Below are positions 1 to 8,062 of a DNA stretch of 64,000 nucleotides, piece by piece. How positions within the stretch are numbered: position 1 is the first letter of the stretch; each line of letters opens with the position of its first letter. Made by a program: the position numbers and the translations under genes. The DNA lies in assembly GCF_018449635.1 (NCBI RefSeq), contig NZ_JAAVUV010000016.1, forward strand, positions 116,293 through 180,292. The letters are read 5' to 3'. Under the pieces are notes generated by a model. The model was not told where the DNA came from and made no database searches. It saw only the letters and a list, made by a program, of their open reading frames with translations. Origin of the DNA: Caballeronia sp. dw_276 (GTDB lineage Bacteria; Pseudomonadota; Gammaproteobacteria; Burkholderiales; Burkholderiaceae).

Positions 1-145
1 CGCCGAAATAAGCCTCGAGTTCCTTCACCTGATGACTGATGGCCGACTGCGTCAAATGCAATTCTTCAGCCGCAAGCGTGAAACTTTCAAGCCGCGCCGC
101 CGCTTCAAAAGCGCGCAATAGCACGAAGTTCGGGATGCGCCGCAT
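1..145 (-). CDS. LysR-family transcriptional regulator, N-terminal fragment (runs off the window)
   Basis: Only the first 48 codons lie in the window. The peptide starts MRRIPNFVLLRAFEAAARL and continues with a helix-turn-helix containing LTQSAISHQVKELE, the hallmark of the LysR DNA-binding domain. The opening resembles the GcvA/AmpR-like branch. The start is the ATG at 145-143. The gene is divergent from the class II aldolase-like gene at 295, so it probably controls that gene and the MFS gene behind it. The effector-binding domain is outside the window, so the ligand cannot be judged. Confidence 0.85.
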   Translation of the reverse strand, partial: MRRIPNFVLLRAFEAAARLESFTLAAEELHLTQSAISHQVKELEAYFG

Positions 146-174
146 GTGCTGCAGTCTCCTGTTTTCTAATGGTT

Positions 175-211
175 TTCATCGATACATGAATGGAGTTCAT
201 CTTTGTATGAA
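175..211. promoter_or_regulatory. Candidate LysR operator: four phased half-sites
   Basis: The divergent intergenic region contains TTCAT (175-179), ATGAA (186-190), TTCAT (196-200) and ATGAA (207-211). The half-sites are spaced 11, 10 and 11 bp start to start and alternate in orientation, so they fall on one face of the helix. LysR tetramers bind two adjacent dyads, so this fits an operator for the adjacent regulator. The pattern is seen directly; the binding is inferred. Confidence 0.5.
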
Positions 212-294
212 CAGTCATCGTTTGTCAACAGGCGCTGCAAAGCCGACAGTACAACCCTGCAAAGCAACTCAACGATTCAACAGGAGATAAGCAA

Positions 295-1146
295 ATGGCG
301 GCAGTCATGGAAGCGGGTTCGGAAGTCGCGGAAAAGATCGTGAAGGACGGCAAGGTATCGATCTATCAGCCGGAGCAAGAGGGTCTGATCTTCCCGGACT
401 TGCCCGTGTTTTCGGACCCGGCGGCGCATCGGCAGCATCTGAAGGAGCGTCTTGTCGGCGCGTGCAGGGCGTTCGCGCTGCAAGGCTTCGATTACGGATT
501 CGCCGGGCATCTGACGGTGCGCGATCCGGAAAATCCAGGCTTGTACTGGACCAATCCGATGGCCATCCATTTCTCGCAAGTGAAGATGTCGAACCTGATT
601 TGCGCGGATCACGAAGGCCGCGTGGTTGAGGGCAATCACGCGATCAACCGTGCTGGTTTCGTGCTGCACGCGGCGGTGCATGAGATGCATCAGGACATCG
701 TGGCCATGTGCCATGCGCACACGGTTTATGGCACGGCCTACGCTGCGCTCGGCAAAAAGCTAGAACCGATCACGCAGGACGCGGCTGCGTTCTTCGAAGA
801 CCACGTCGTGATCGGCGATGAAGCCGGACAAGTCGCGGTCGAAAAGAAGGCCGGTCACAAGGTGGCGAATGCGTTCAAGGGCGTGAAGGCGGCGATCCAT
901 CAGAACCATGGCTTGCTGACGGCGAGCCGGCACAGCATCGAGTCGGCGGCGTTCTGGTTCATCGCGCTGGAACGTTGCTGCCAGCAACAGCTTCTTATCG
1001 ATGCAACCGGCATCACGCCGAAGCTCGTCACGCCGGACCGGGCGCGCTATAGCCGCGAACACGTGGGCAGCGAGTACATTGGCTGGCTGCACTTTCAGAC
1101 CATCTGGAACGACCTTGTGGCTACGCAGCCGGACATGTTCGACTGA
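295..1146 (+). CDS. Class II aldolase/adducin-family protein (lyase or decarboxylase)
   Basis: A 283-residue class II aldolase/adducin-domain protein. Metal-binding histidines are visible at His140 and His142 (CHAHTVYG) and His205 (NHGLL), and the LHAAVHE segment near residue 124 is typical of the adducin-like branch. The family contains zinc-dependent sugar-phosphate aldolases as well as dihydroxyphthalate-type decarboxylases. Residues aligned with the catalytic Glu of fuculose-phosphate aldolase are not obvious, so a simple sugar aldolase is not assured. A Shine-Dalgarno-like AGGAGA precedes the ATG. An MFS importer follows, and a Rieske oxygenase pair lies a little further on. I infer a role in degrading an imported carboxylate or aromatic acid. 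Confidence 0.75.
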   Translation: MAAVMEAGSEVAEKIVKDGKVSIYQPEQEGLIFPDLPVFSDPAAHRQHLKERLVGACRAFALQGFDYGFAGHLTVRDPENPGLYWTNPMAIHFSQVKMSNLICADHEGRVVEGNHAINRAGFVLHAAVHEMHQDIVAMCHAHTVYGTAYAALGKKLEPITQDAAAFFEDHVVIGDEAGQVAVEKKAGHKVANAFKGVKAAIHQNHGLLTASRHSIESAAFWFIALERCCQQQLLIDATGITPKLVTPDRARYSREHVGSEYIGWLHFQTIWNDLVATQPDMFD

Positions 1147-1239
1147 ACCGCTTCAACGCATCAGCACAAAAAAGCGCAGGACGACACGGTCACTCAGAAC
1201 GGCCGGCGTCCCGCCCCAATCCGTCCCCAGGAGACACGC

Positions 1240-2601
1240 ATGAATCCCGCCAGTCCGGCTGCACTCAGCAAACGCGACGAAGCCGCCACGTTTGCGAAGA
1301 TCACGTGGCGACTACTGCCATTCCTGTTTCTTTGTTATCTCTGCGCGTATCTCGATCGGATCAACGTGGCGTTTGCGAAACTGCAGATGCTCAAGGACTT
1401 GAATTTCAGCGATGCCGTCTACGGCGCCGGCGCGGGCGTGTTCTTCGTGGGTTATCTTCTGTTCGAGGTGCCGAGCAACCTGCTGCTGCTGCGCGTCGGC
1501 GCACGGCGATGGATAGCGCGGATCATGATCACGTGGGGCATCATTTCGGCGGGCATGATGTTCGTGACCACGCCCATGAGCTTCTACATCATGCGCTTTT
1601 TGCTAGGCGTTGCCGAAGCGGGGTTTATCCCGGCCATCCTGTTCTACCTGACCTACTGGTTTCCGGCATCGCGGCGCAGCAAGGTGACCGCGCTTTTCAT
1701 GACCGGCATTCCAATGTCCGGCGTCGTCGGTGGTCCGCTCTCAGGCTGGATCATGAGTCACATGGGCGGCATCCATGGCCTGGCAGGATGGCAATGGCTG
1801 TTCGTGCTCGAAGGCATCCCCACGGCCATGCTTGGTCTTATCGCGCTCTTTTATCTCAACGATAAAGTCAGCGACGCCCGCTGGCTCAGCGCGCCGCAAC
1901 GCGCTTTCCTGCAGCGCGCGCTCGACGAAGAACGTTCGCCGGATCTGCTGCATTCGGTCAAGGACGGCCTGATGCATCCGAAGATCCTGCTGTTGAGCCT
2001 GATCTATTTCTTCTTCACGATGGGCCTCTACGGCGTTAGCTTCTGGCTGCCCACTTTGATCAAGGCGAGCGGCGTGCAGGACACGCTCGACATCGGTTTG
2101 CTGAGCGCGATTCCTTATGCAGCGGCGGCGGTCGCGATGGTGCTCGTCAGCCATTCATCCGATCTGCGCGGCGAGCGGCGCTGGCATCTTGCGTTGCCTG
2201 GGATCATCGGTGCGGCGGGTTTGTATTTCAGCGTGTCCTACGCGCATTCAACGCCAATCGCGATGGTCGCGCTGACCATCGGCACCATGGGTGTCATGAC
2301 CACGATCTCGCAATTCTGGGTCTTGCCGCCGGCCATCCTCGGCGGTGCAGCGGCGGCTGCGGGACTCGCCGTCGCAAATTCGGTGGGCAGCATTTCAGGC
2401 GTCGTCAGTCCCTACGTGATCGGGCTGATCCAGACGGCGACGGGATCGACCGGCAACGGGGTGCTCGGGCTCGCGGTGAGTCTGGTGATCGGCAGCGCAC
2501 TGGTGTTCACGGTGCCGGCGAAACTCGTGAATATTCGCCGACGGGAAGCGCCGTCAAGCACTCGCCCGGTGCTCGATGCCAGTCCTCAAACGCGTACATG
2601 A
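1240..2601 (+). CDS. MFS transporter, anion:cation symporter (ACS) type
   Basis: A 453-residue protein with about 12 hydrophobic segments. The N-terminal pattern (CAYLDRINVAFAK in helix 1, then FFVGYLLFEVPSNLLL) is the signature of the ACS branch of the major facilitator superfamily. That branch imports organic anions such as phthalate, tartrate, hexuronates and 4-hydroxyphenylacetate. It lies 93 bp after the aldolase-like gene and is probably co-transcribed with it. The last 16 bp overlap the end of the convergent GntR gene. The substrate cannot be read from sequence; an aromatic or hydroxy acid is inferred from the oxygenase genes nearby. Confidence 0.85.
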   Translation: MNPASPAALSKRDEAATFAKITWRLLPFLFLCYLCAYLDRINVAFAKLQMLKDLNFSDAVYGAGAGVFFVGYLLFEVPSNLLLLRVGARRWIARIMITWGIISAGMMFVTTPMSFYIMRFLLGVAEAGFIPAILFYLTYWFPASRRSKVTALFMTGIPMSGVVGGPLSGWIMSHMGGIHGLAGWQWLFVLEGIPTAMLGLIALFYLNDKVSDARWLSAPQRAFLQRALDEERSPDLLHSVKDGLMHPKILLLSLIYFFFTMGLYGVSFWLPTLIKASGVQDTLDIGLLSAIPYAAAAVAMVLVSHSSDLRGERRWHLALPGIIGAAGLYFSVSYAHSTPIAMVALTIGTMGVMTTISQFWVLPPAILGGAAAAAGLAVANSVGSISGVVSPYVIGLIQTATGSTGNGVLGLAVSLVIGSALVFTVPAKLVNIRRREAPSSTRPVLDASPQTRT

Positions 2602-3284
2602 GCCGAGGCGTTGCTGGTGTCGTCGGCCAGCACTTCGCCCAGGCGTTTAACGAGGTTTTCCCGGGCGCGGTGCGTGTGCAGGTTGGTCAGTTCAACGGCA
2701 GCGGCCGCGTCGCCGGCGGTGATGGCATCGAAGATCGCCGCGTGTTCGTCCCAGATGGACTTGCGTTGCGCCGACGACTGCAGCACCGCGCCCATCACGC
2801 GGCGCAAATGCACCCAGTGCAGGTGCGCGGTTTGCTCGATCAGCGGATTGCCCGATGCACGATAGATGGCGGAATGGAAGGCCCAGTCAGCATCGATCAT
2901 CGCTTTGACATCGTCACCTTTCGATGCACGCCGGCCCTTCGATATCAGCGTCTTGTCGAGCGTTGCGCCTCTGGCCGCGGCAAGGCTCGCTGCCAGCGAA
3001 TCGAGCGCGCCGCGAATTTCGTAGAGATGCCCGATCCAAGTGGCATCGAGCGGCGCGACGAGTAAACCGCGACCGGGCGCGTCCTGCACGAGGCCATCCT
3101 TTTTCAGCAGACGCAGCGCCTGCAGTACGGGTGAACGCGATACCGCGAGCTGCTCCGCAATCTCTTCCTGCGTGATGCGTGCGCCGGGCGCGAGGGAACC
3201 TTCGCTGATGGCGTCGAGCAGCACTTTGTAGACCTCATCGACATAGTCGGTGCGAGCCTGAAGTTTCAGAAGTTTGGCGGCCAT
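2586..3284 (-). CDS. GntR-family regulator with FCD domain (FadR/VanR type)
   Basis: A 232-residue protein with an N-terminal winged helix (residues 18-80, including GARITQEEIAEQLAVSRSPV) and a helical C-terminal FCD ligand-binding domain. FCD regulators usually repress catabolic genes and release DNA on binding an organic acid. The gene faces away from the Rieske oxygenase gene across 230 bp. Two TG-TA-CA-like sites lie in that gap, one near each start, consistent with repression of the oxygenase genes and of itself. The end overlaps the convergent MFS gene by 16 bp. Confidence 0.88.
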   Translation of the reverse strand: MAAKLLKLQARTDYVDEVYKVLLDAISEGSLAPGARITQEEIAEQLAVSRSPVLQALRLLKKDGLVQDAPGRGLLVAPLDATWIGHLYEIRGALDSLAASLAAARGATLDKTLISKGRRASKGDDVKAMIDADWAFHSAIYRASGNPLIEQTAHLHWVHLRRVMGAVLQSSAQRKSIWDEHAAIFDAITAGDAAAAVELTNLHTHRARENLVKRLGEVLADDTSNASAHVRV

Positions 3285-3301
3285 GATTGCTCTCGAAGTT
3301 T

Positions 3302-3313
3302 TCTGGATACAGA
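3302..3313. promoter_or_regulatory. Candidate GntR operator, copy 1
   Basis: TCTGGATACAGA, an imperfect palindrome 17 bp upstream of the GntR start. The motif GATACAGAGTTC recurs as TATACAGAGTTC about 125 bp away, next to the oxygenase gene. FCD-type GntR operators commonly have a GT-TAC core, which this copy matches only loosely. Its position suggests autoregulation. Confidence 0.4.
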
Positions 3314-3427
3314 GTTCAAGAGCGTACAGCCAGTGTGCGGCGGCTGCAAACGAAAAGGGAAACCGGGCGGCAATCTCGCACCCAAGTGTTTACCTGTAGA
3401 GACACGGCAGCATTGCGAAACTAATCT

Positions 3428-3437
3428 TTGTATACAG
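3428..3437. promoter_or_regulatory. Candidate GntR operator, copy 2
   Basis: TTGTATACAG closely matches the nyGTMTACRn consensus of FadR-subfamily GntR operators. It lies about 80 bp upstream of the Rieske oxygenase start. It shares an ATACAGAGTTC core with the site at 3302, so both divergent genes probably answer to the same regulator. Confidence 0.5.
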
Positions 3438-3514
3438 AGTTCGGAGTTCAGAAGCCAATTTAAAAGAACGATAAATCGCAGTTCCCCTTATCGATACACT
3501 CAGCAGAGGCACAC

Positions 3515-5056
3515 ATGAACATCAAGTCGGAAAAGGCAGAAGGGCAGAAAAGCAGCGGCGGCGGCGTGGTACAGAAGAAGCTGGTGCCCTTCGGTGGCTA
3601 CTACTCGAACAAGGTACCGGGCCACGATCCCGAGCTCACCGAAACCGGCCCCGGAACGCCGATGGGGGAATACATGCGCGCGTTCTGGCATCCGGTATGC
3701 ATGGCAGTCGAGCTCACCGATACCCCGCGCTTCCTGAAGATCCTCGGCGAGGAACTGGTTGCGTTTCGCGATGGAAGCGGCGCTGTCGGCGTGTTGCATG
3801 CGCATTGCGTGCATCGCGGTGCATCGCTTGAATATGGCGCGATCCAGGAGCACGGCATCAAGTGCTGTTATCACGGCATGGTCTTCGACGTGGACGGCAC
3901 CTGCCTTCACGTGCCGTTCCCGAATGGCGAAGAAAAGGAGGCGGAGAAATACGCTTGTTCGATCCAGCAAGGCGCGTACAAGGCCGTCGAACGTCACGGC
4001 CTCGTGTTCGCCTACATGGGACCGCCCGACAAGGAACCGCCGTTCCCTGAATGGGAAGGCGATTTCACCGTTGCGCCGACCGATGAACTCGTGCCCTACA
4101 GCAACTTCCAGCATTGCAACTGGTTGCAGGTTCAGGACAACGCCGCCGACAACTATCACCCGACCGCGCTGCACGCCGGCAAGAACGTGGTCAACGGCAA
4201 GTACCAAGGCACGACCTTCGACGAAGTCGGCGCCAAGTCCATGGAAGTGGCGCCCGACATGCATTTCGTGCCGGTCCAGCAGGGCCGCAGCCTCGCATGC
4301 GCAGGCGCTCGCCGTGTGGACCGCGATCGCATGTTCGTGCGCGTCCAGCATCAGGTCTTGCCGAACTTGAGCCTGCATGCGTACACATCGGAAGACGGCG
4401 CGAAGAAGAAGCTTTTCAGCCGCTTTCACATCATTCGCTGGACCGTTCCCGTCGATGATGAAAACTCGAAGATGATCGGCTGGCGCGTAATGGGTCCGGG
4501 AATCGATACACGCGGTATCGGCGATAAATCGCTCGTCGGCTACGAGTCGATCGACTTCCTCGAGGGCCAGGTCGCGATGCGCCGGCCTGAGCGCTTCGGC
4601 AAATACAAGCTCGAAGAACTGCCGCCGATTCCGACGAATCATCGCGAACGTGAGAACTACAAGGACGCGCAGTACGCGCCCGGCGATTACGAAGCCATCA
4701 TCAGCCAACGCCCGATCGCCGTGCATTCGCTCGAGAATCCGACGAAATTCGATGCCGGTCTTTTCCTCTTTCGCAAGATGCTGCGCGATGCGGTTCGCGG
4801 GACGAACCCGGCGGCGTCGGCGGAAAATTTCGCGGAATGGTTCAGGGCAAACGCAGGCTCGCCCAACAGCTATTGCTCGGGCAACGTGTTCGATCTGCCA
4901 GAAGCGGAAAGCGTCGAACAGGAAGTTGCCAATCGTCGGGCGCTGACGAAAAAACTGGTCGCGATCCTGACGGAAAGCGACGAGTTCAAGGGCGAGGAGC
5001 GCGCGCAGTTCGTGCGCGAGAAATTCGAATCGCTTGAGGCATCGATGAAGGCGTGA
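3515..5056 (+). CDS. Rieske non-heme iron oxygenase, alpha subunit (phthalate-dioxygenase/LigXa-like)
   Basis: A 513-residue ring-hydroxylating oxygenase. The N-terminal Rieske [2Fe-2S] site is C98-x-H100 and C117-x2-H120 (HCVHRG and CCYHG). The catalytic domain carries the mononuclear-iron motif in NAADNYHPTALH, near residue 210. The sequence around PGTPMGEYMRAFWHPV is typical of the phthalate 4,5-dioxygenase/LigXa group, which use a separate reductase and often hydroxylate or O-demethylate aromatic carboxylates. At 513 residues it is longer than the usual 420-460. The partner reductase follows at 5125. The substrate is unknown; an aromatic acid is inferred. The start has only a weak Shine-Dalgarno (AGAGG). 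Confidence 0.88.
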   Translation: MNIKSEKAEGQKSSGGGVVQKKLVPFGGYYSNKVPGHDPELTETGPGTPMGEYMRAFWHPVCMAVELTDTPRFLKILGEELVAFRDGSGAVGVLHAHCVHRGASLEYGAIQEHGIKCCYHGMVFDVDGTCLHVPFPNGEEKEAEKYACSIQQGAYKAVERHGLVFAYMGPPDKEPPFPEWEGDFTVAPTDELVPYSNFQHCNWLQVQDNAADNYHPTALHAGKNVVNGKYQGTTFDEVGAKSMEVAPDMHFVPVQQGRSLACAGARRVDRDRMFVRVQHQVLPNLSLHAYTSEDGAKKKLFSRFHIIRWTVPVDDENSKMIGWRVMGPGIDTRGIGDKSLVGYESIDFLEGQVAMRRPERFGKYKLEELPPIPTNHRERENYKDAQYAPGDYEAIISQRPIAVHSLENPTKFDAGLFLFRKMLRDAVRGTNPAASAENFAEWFRANAGSPNSYCSGNVFDLPEAESVEQEVANRRALTKKLVAILTESDEFKGEERAQFVREKFESLEASMKA

Positions 5057-5124
5057 AGGTTGACGGCGGCGCGTGCCGGTCATGCCGGACGCGCCGCCGC
5101 TTGAAAGAACCAACAGGGAAGTCC

Positions 5125-6114
5125 ATGGCAAGTCCAGACAATACAGGGGACGGACGCACGCTTGATTTGATGGTGCGACAGATCCGCTTCGAAGGAAAAG
5201 GCATCAACTCGTACGAGCTTGTCGATCCGGAGGGCGAGATGTTGCCGCCGTTTACGGCCGGCGCGCATATCGATATCCATCTGAAGGGCGGTACCATCCG
5301 GCAATATTCGCTCAGCAATGCGCCGAGTGAGCGGCATCGCTACGTGATCGCCGTGTTACGCGATGAAGCGGGGCGCGGTGGATCGAAAACCGTACACGAT
5401 ACGTTACGCGTACAGGATCGCGTGAAGGTCAGCGCGCCGCGTAACAACTTCGAACTCGCCGCCGATGCAAAGAAGGTCGTGTTGCTGGCGGGTGGTATCG
5501 GCGTGACACCGTTGAAGGCGATGGCGCACCGGCTGGAGGAAGCGGGCATCGAGTACGAGATGCACTATTGCGCGAGGGACGCGCGCTGCACGGCATTCAC
5601 CGACGAACTGGCAGGCATCGAGTCGGCCGGGCGCCTGCATTTTCATTTCGACAACGGCGATCCATCGGCGGGGCTGAACATTGGCGAACTGCTGCGCGAA
5701 CCCGCCGACGACACCCACGTTTACTACTGCGGCCCGGCGGGTTTCATGAAGGCGTGCGCGGCCGCGGCGCAACACTGGCCATCAGGCACCGTCCACTTCG
5801 AGCATTTCAAGGCGCCGGAACGCGACTTGAGTCAGGAGGTCGCGGGCGCGGTGGGCGAGTTCATCGTGAAGATTGCGAGCACCGGGCAGATGATCCCGGT
5901 GACCGCGGACCAAAGCATTGCGGACGCGCTGGATGAAGCCGGCGTGCCGATAGAAACATCCTGCCGTGCGGGCCTGTGCGGCACGTGCAAGGTGCGGTAT
6001 CTGTCGGGTGAGGTCGCGCACAACGACTGCATTCTCGGCGACGACGAAAAGCGCGAATACCTGACCGCGTGTGTATCGAGGGCGACGAGCGGGGAGCTCG
6101 TGCTCGACCTGTAA
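5125..6114 (+). CDS. PDR/VanB-type oxygenase reductase (FMN, NAD, plant-type [2Fe-2S])
   Basis: A 329-residue reductase in the order of phthalate dioxygenase reductase: flavin-binding barrel (RQYSLSNAP near residue 70), NAD-binding domain (LLAGGIGVTPLKAM) and C-terminal ferredoxin domain. The cluster ligands are in SCRAGLCGTCKVRY with a fourth Cys in TACVSRA. It passes electrons from NADH to the Rieske oxygenase encoded just upstream. I chose the ATG at 5125, preceded by AGGGAAG. A longer in-frame start at 5053 would overlap the oxygenase stop and add 24 low-complexity, Arg-rich residues. Confidence 0.9.
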   Translation: MASPDNTGDGRTLDLMVRQIRFEGKGINSYELVDPEGEMLPPFTAGAHIDIHLKGGTIRQYSLSNAPSERHRYVIAVLRDEAGRGGSKTVHDTLRVQDRVKVSAPRNNFELAADAKKVVLLAGGIGVTPLKAMAHRLEEAGIEYEMHYCARDARCTAFTDELAGIESAGRLHFHFDNGDPSAGLNIGELLREPADDTHVYYCGPAGFMKACAAAAQHWPSGTVHFEHFKAPERDLSQEVAGAVGEFIVKIASTGQMIPVTADQSIADALDEAGVPIETSCRAGLCGTCKVRYLSGEVAHNDCILGDDEKREYLTACVSRATSGELVLDL

Positions 6115-6184
6115 CGCTTTCGCCACGGCGGAGACATCATGTTCGTGCGCTGGATCCGCTGGGCGATTAAACGGATATCTGACG

Positions 6185-6218
6185 GACCAGCCGAGTTGAT
6201 CGGAGATTCCGGCTGGTC
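6185..6218. other. Inverted repeat between convergent genes (possible transcript end)
   Basis: GACCAGCCG (6185-6193) and CGGCTGGTC (6210-6218) can pair as a 9-bp stem with a 16-nt loop. The repeat sits between the reductase and the convergent DeoR gene. No U-tract follows, so it may be a processing or stability hairpin rather than an intrinsic terminator. Confidence 0.3.
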
Positions 6219-6259
6219 GCTGACCAGACAAGACGAAGACGAGACGGAGACAAGACTGG

Positions 6260-7027
6260 TCAGGCGTAAATGATCTCGATGCCATTGCCGGTGATCCATT
6301 CGGCATGCTGCTTGTCGAGTCCGGTATCCGTGATGAGGTAATCGATCTTGTCCATTGCCCCGAACGTCGCAAATTCGCGCTTGCCGAATTTCTTCGAGTC
6401 CGCGAGCAGATAGACCGAACGCGCCGCACCAATCATGGCGTGCTTCACATGCAGATCGATGAAGTCCGGATACGAAATCCCCGCTTCCATCGACACCCCG
6501 CCGGCTGCGAGAAAAAGTTTATCGACGAACATTCCTTCGAAGAACGCCGATGCTTTTTCGCCCGATACCGCGATGGTCTCCGCCTTGAAAATCCCGCCCG
6601 TCAGCATCACGCGGTTTGTCGGCTCGCTTCCGAGGACTATGGCGATGTTCAGCGCGTTGGTGACGATGCGCAGATTCTGCCGCTCCGATAACGCCCGTGC
6701 CAGTTCAGTCGTGGTTGCGCCGCAATCGAGGATGACCGAGTCCCCGTTCGTTATGAAGCCTGCCGCCTTGCGTCCGATGCGCGCCTTCTCTTCGCTGGTG
6801 GGAAGAATGCCTGCGTCGTAAGCCTCCAGTTGCGCCTTGGGCTGACGCATTGCGAGCCGCACATTCCCGTGGACGCGTTCCACCCGTCCGCCTTTCTGCA
6901 GTTCATCGACGTCCTTGCGAATGGTCGGCATGGACACACCGAATTCGGTGGAAAGCTCGGAAAGTTTCACGAGCTTCATGGCCTGCACCATTTCAAAGAT
7001 CTTTTCTGTTCTGGTCCTCTGATCCAT
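6260..7027 (-). CDS. DeoR/GlpR-family transcriptional regulator
   Basis: A 255-residue DeoR-type repressor. It has an N-terminal HTH (VKLSELSTEFGVSMPTIRKDVDEL, split here as residues 19-42) and a C-terminal sugar-phosphate-sensing domain containing VILDCGATTTELAR and KLFLAAGGVS. Members sense phosphorylated sugar intermediates. It is divergent from the transketolase/ABC/kinase operon, with a 180-bp gap holding phased GAAA-type repeats, so it very likely controls that operon. The effector would then be a phosphorylated ketose made by the FGGY kinase (inference). Confidence 0.9.
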   Translation of the reverse strand: MDQRTRTEKIFEMVQAMKLVKLSELSTEFGVSMPTIRKDVDELQKGGRVERVHGNVRLAMRQPKAQLEAYDAGILPTSEEKARIGRKAAGFITNGDSVILDCGATTTELARALSERQNLRIVTNALNIAIVLGSEPTNRVMLTGGIFKAETIAVSGEKASAFFEGMFVDKLFLAAGGVSMEAGISYPDFIDLHVKHAMIGAARSVYLLADSKKFGKREFATFGAMDKIDYLITDTGLDKQHAEWITGNGIEIIYA

Positions 7028-7145
7028 TCCGCTTTCCCTGCAAAGCCTTGGCTAGACGCGTGCCGCGTCGACTCCATATTGTGCCTCATCCCTTTAAAGG
7101 AAATGCCGGAGTTGGTGTTTTCCCGCGTCTAAGTCTTTTTGTTTG

Positions 7146-7175
7146 ACTTTCGATAGAAAGTAAAAGAAACTAAAA
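7146..7175. promoter_or_regulatory. Candidate DeoR-family operator
   Basis: Two overlapping patterns lie 32-62 bp before the transketolase start: an inverted repeat ACTTTC-GATA-GAAAGT (7146-7161), and a 10-bp tandem direct repeat GAAAGTAAAA/GAAACTAAAA (7156-7165, 7166-7175) with one mismatch. TTTC/GAAA repeats at one-turn spacing are typical of DeoR-family sites such as AgaR. This is the likely operator of the divergent regulator. Confidence 0.55.
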
Positions 7176-7207
7176 GCCAAGTGAAAAAGAAGGTCAAGGA
7201 GTAGGAA

Positions 7208-8062
7208 ATGGAAAACCCGTACAAGCAGACCGGGCAGACGCTGCACAGGAGAGCGCAGGAAATTCGCAAGAAGATTTGCGTCATGAACTCCGCCGCAAAG
7301 AGTGGCCACACGGGTGGCGACATGTCCGAGGCGGACATCCTTGCGGCGCTCTATTTCCACGTGATGCGTTACGAAGTAAAAGCAGATCAATCGGTTGAAT
7401 GGCTCGATCAGTTCATCCTCAGCAAAGGTCATGGCGTTGGCGGATTGTATGCGTGTTTCGCGGAACTTGGCTGGCTCGAAGACCGCGAGTTGCTCACCTA
7501 CCTCAAAGACGATTCTCGTCTTCCAGGCCACCCTGTGCGTCAGAAGCTGCCGAACTGGGTCACGGTCAACACGGGTGGGCTTGGTCACGGACTGCCTATC
7601 GCCGCCGGGCTTGCGATGGCGAAGCAGCGTCATGCCGCTGGGAGCGGGAACACGACCGGGCGTGTTTTCGTGCTGACTGGCGACGGAGAACTCGAGGAAG
7701 GTTCCAATTGGGAAGCGGCCATGTCGGCCGCGCATTTCGAGTTGTCGAACCTTGTGGTGATCGTTGACCGGAACCGCCTTCAGCTTGCCGACTTTACGCA
7801 CAACATCATGGATCTCGAACCGCTGGACGATAAGTTCAAGGCTTTCGGTTTTGAAGTGCACGATGTCAACGGCAACGAAGCCGATCAAATTTGGAAACTA
7901 ATAGAAAGTCTTGATACGAAAAATGGAAAGCCAAAGGCAATCATCGCGAACACGATCAAAGGACGCGGCGTGTCGTTCATGGAAAACGTTCCGGCCTGGC
8001 ATCACAAGTTTCCGGATGAAGATCAATTGAAGCAGGCGTTGCGGGAGCTCGAAGATGCGTGA
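7208..8062 (+). CDS. Transketolase, N-terminal (thiamine-diphosphate-binding) subunit
   Basis: A 284-residue protein covering only the first third of a normal transketolase. The TPP/Mg motif is visible as GDGELEEGSNWEAAMSA followed about 20 residues later by VDRNRLQ. LSKGHGVGGLYA and GGLGHGLPIAAG are the family's pocket-lining segments. The pyrimidine-binding domain is encoded by the next gene, which overlaps by 8 bp. Split transketolases of this kind are common in sugar-catabolic operons; the apulose-4-phosphate transketolase AptA/AptB is one example. It is the first gene of the DeoR-controlled operon. The ketose-phosphate donor is not determinable here. Confidence 0.92.
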   Translation: MENPYKQTGQTLHRRAQEIRKKICVMNSAAKSGHTGGDMSEADILAALYFHVMRYEVKADQSVEWLDQFILSKGHGVGGLYACFAELGWLEDRELLTYLKDDSRLPGHPVRQKLPNWVTVNTGGLGHGLPIAAGLAMAKQRHAAGSGNTTGRVFVLTGDGELEEGSNWEAAMSAAHFELSNLVVIVDRNRLQLADFTHNIMDLEPLDDKFKAFGFEVHDVNGNEADQIWKLIESLDTKNGKPKAIIANTIKGRGVSFMENVPAWHHKFPDEDQLKQALRELEDA

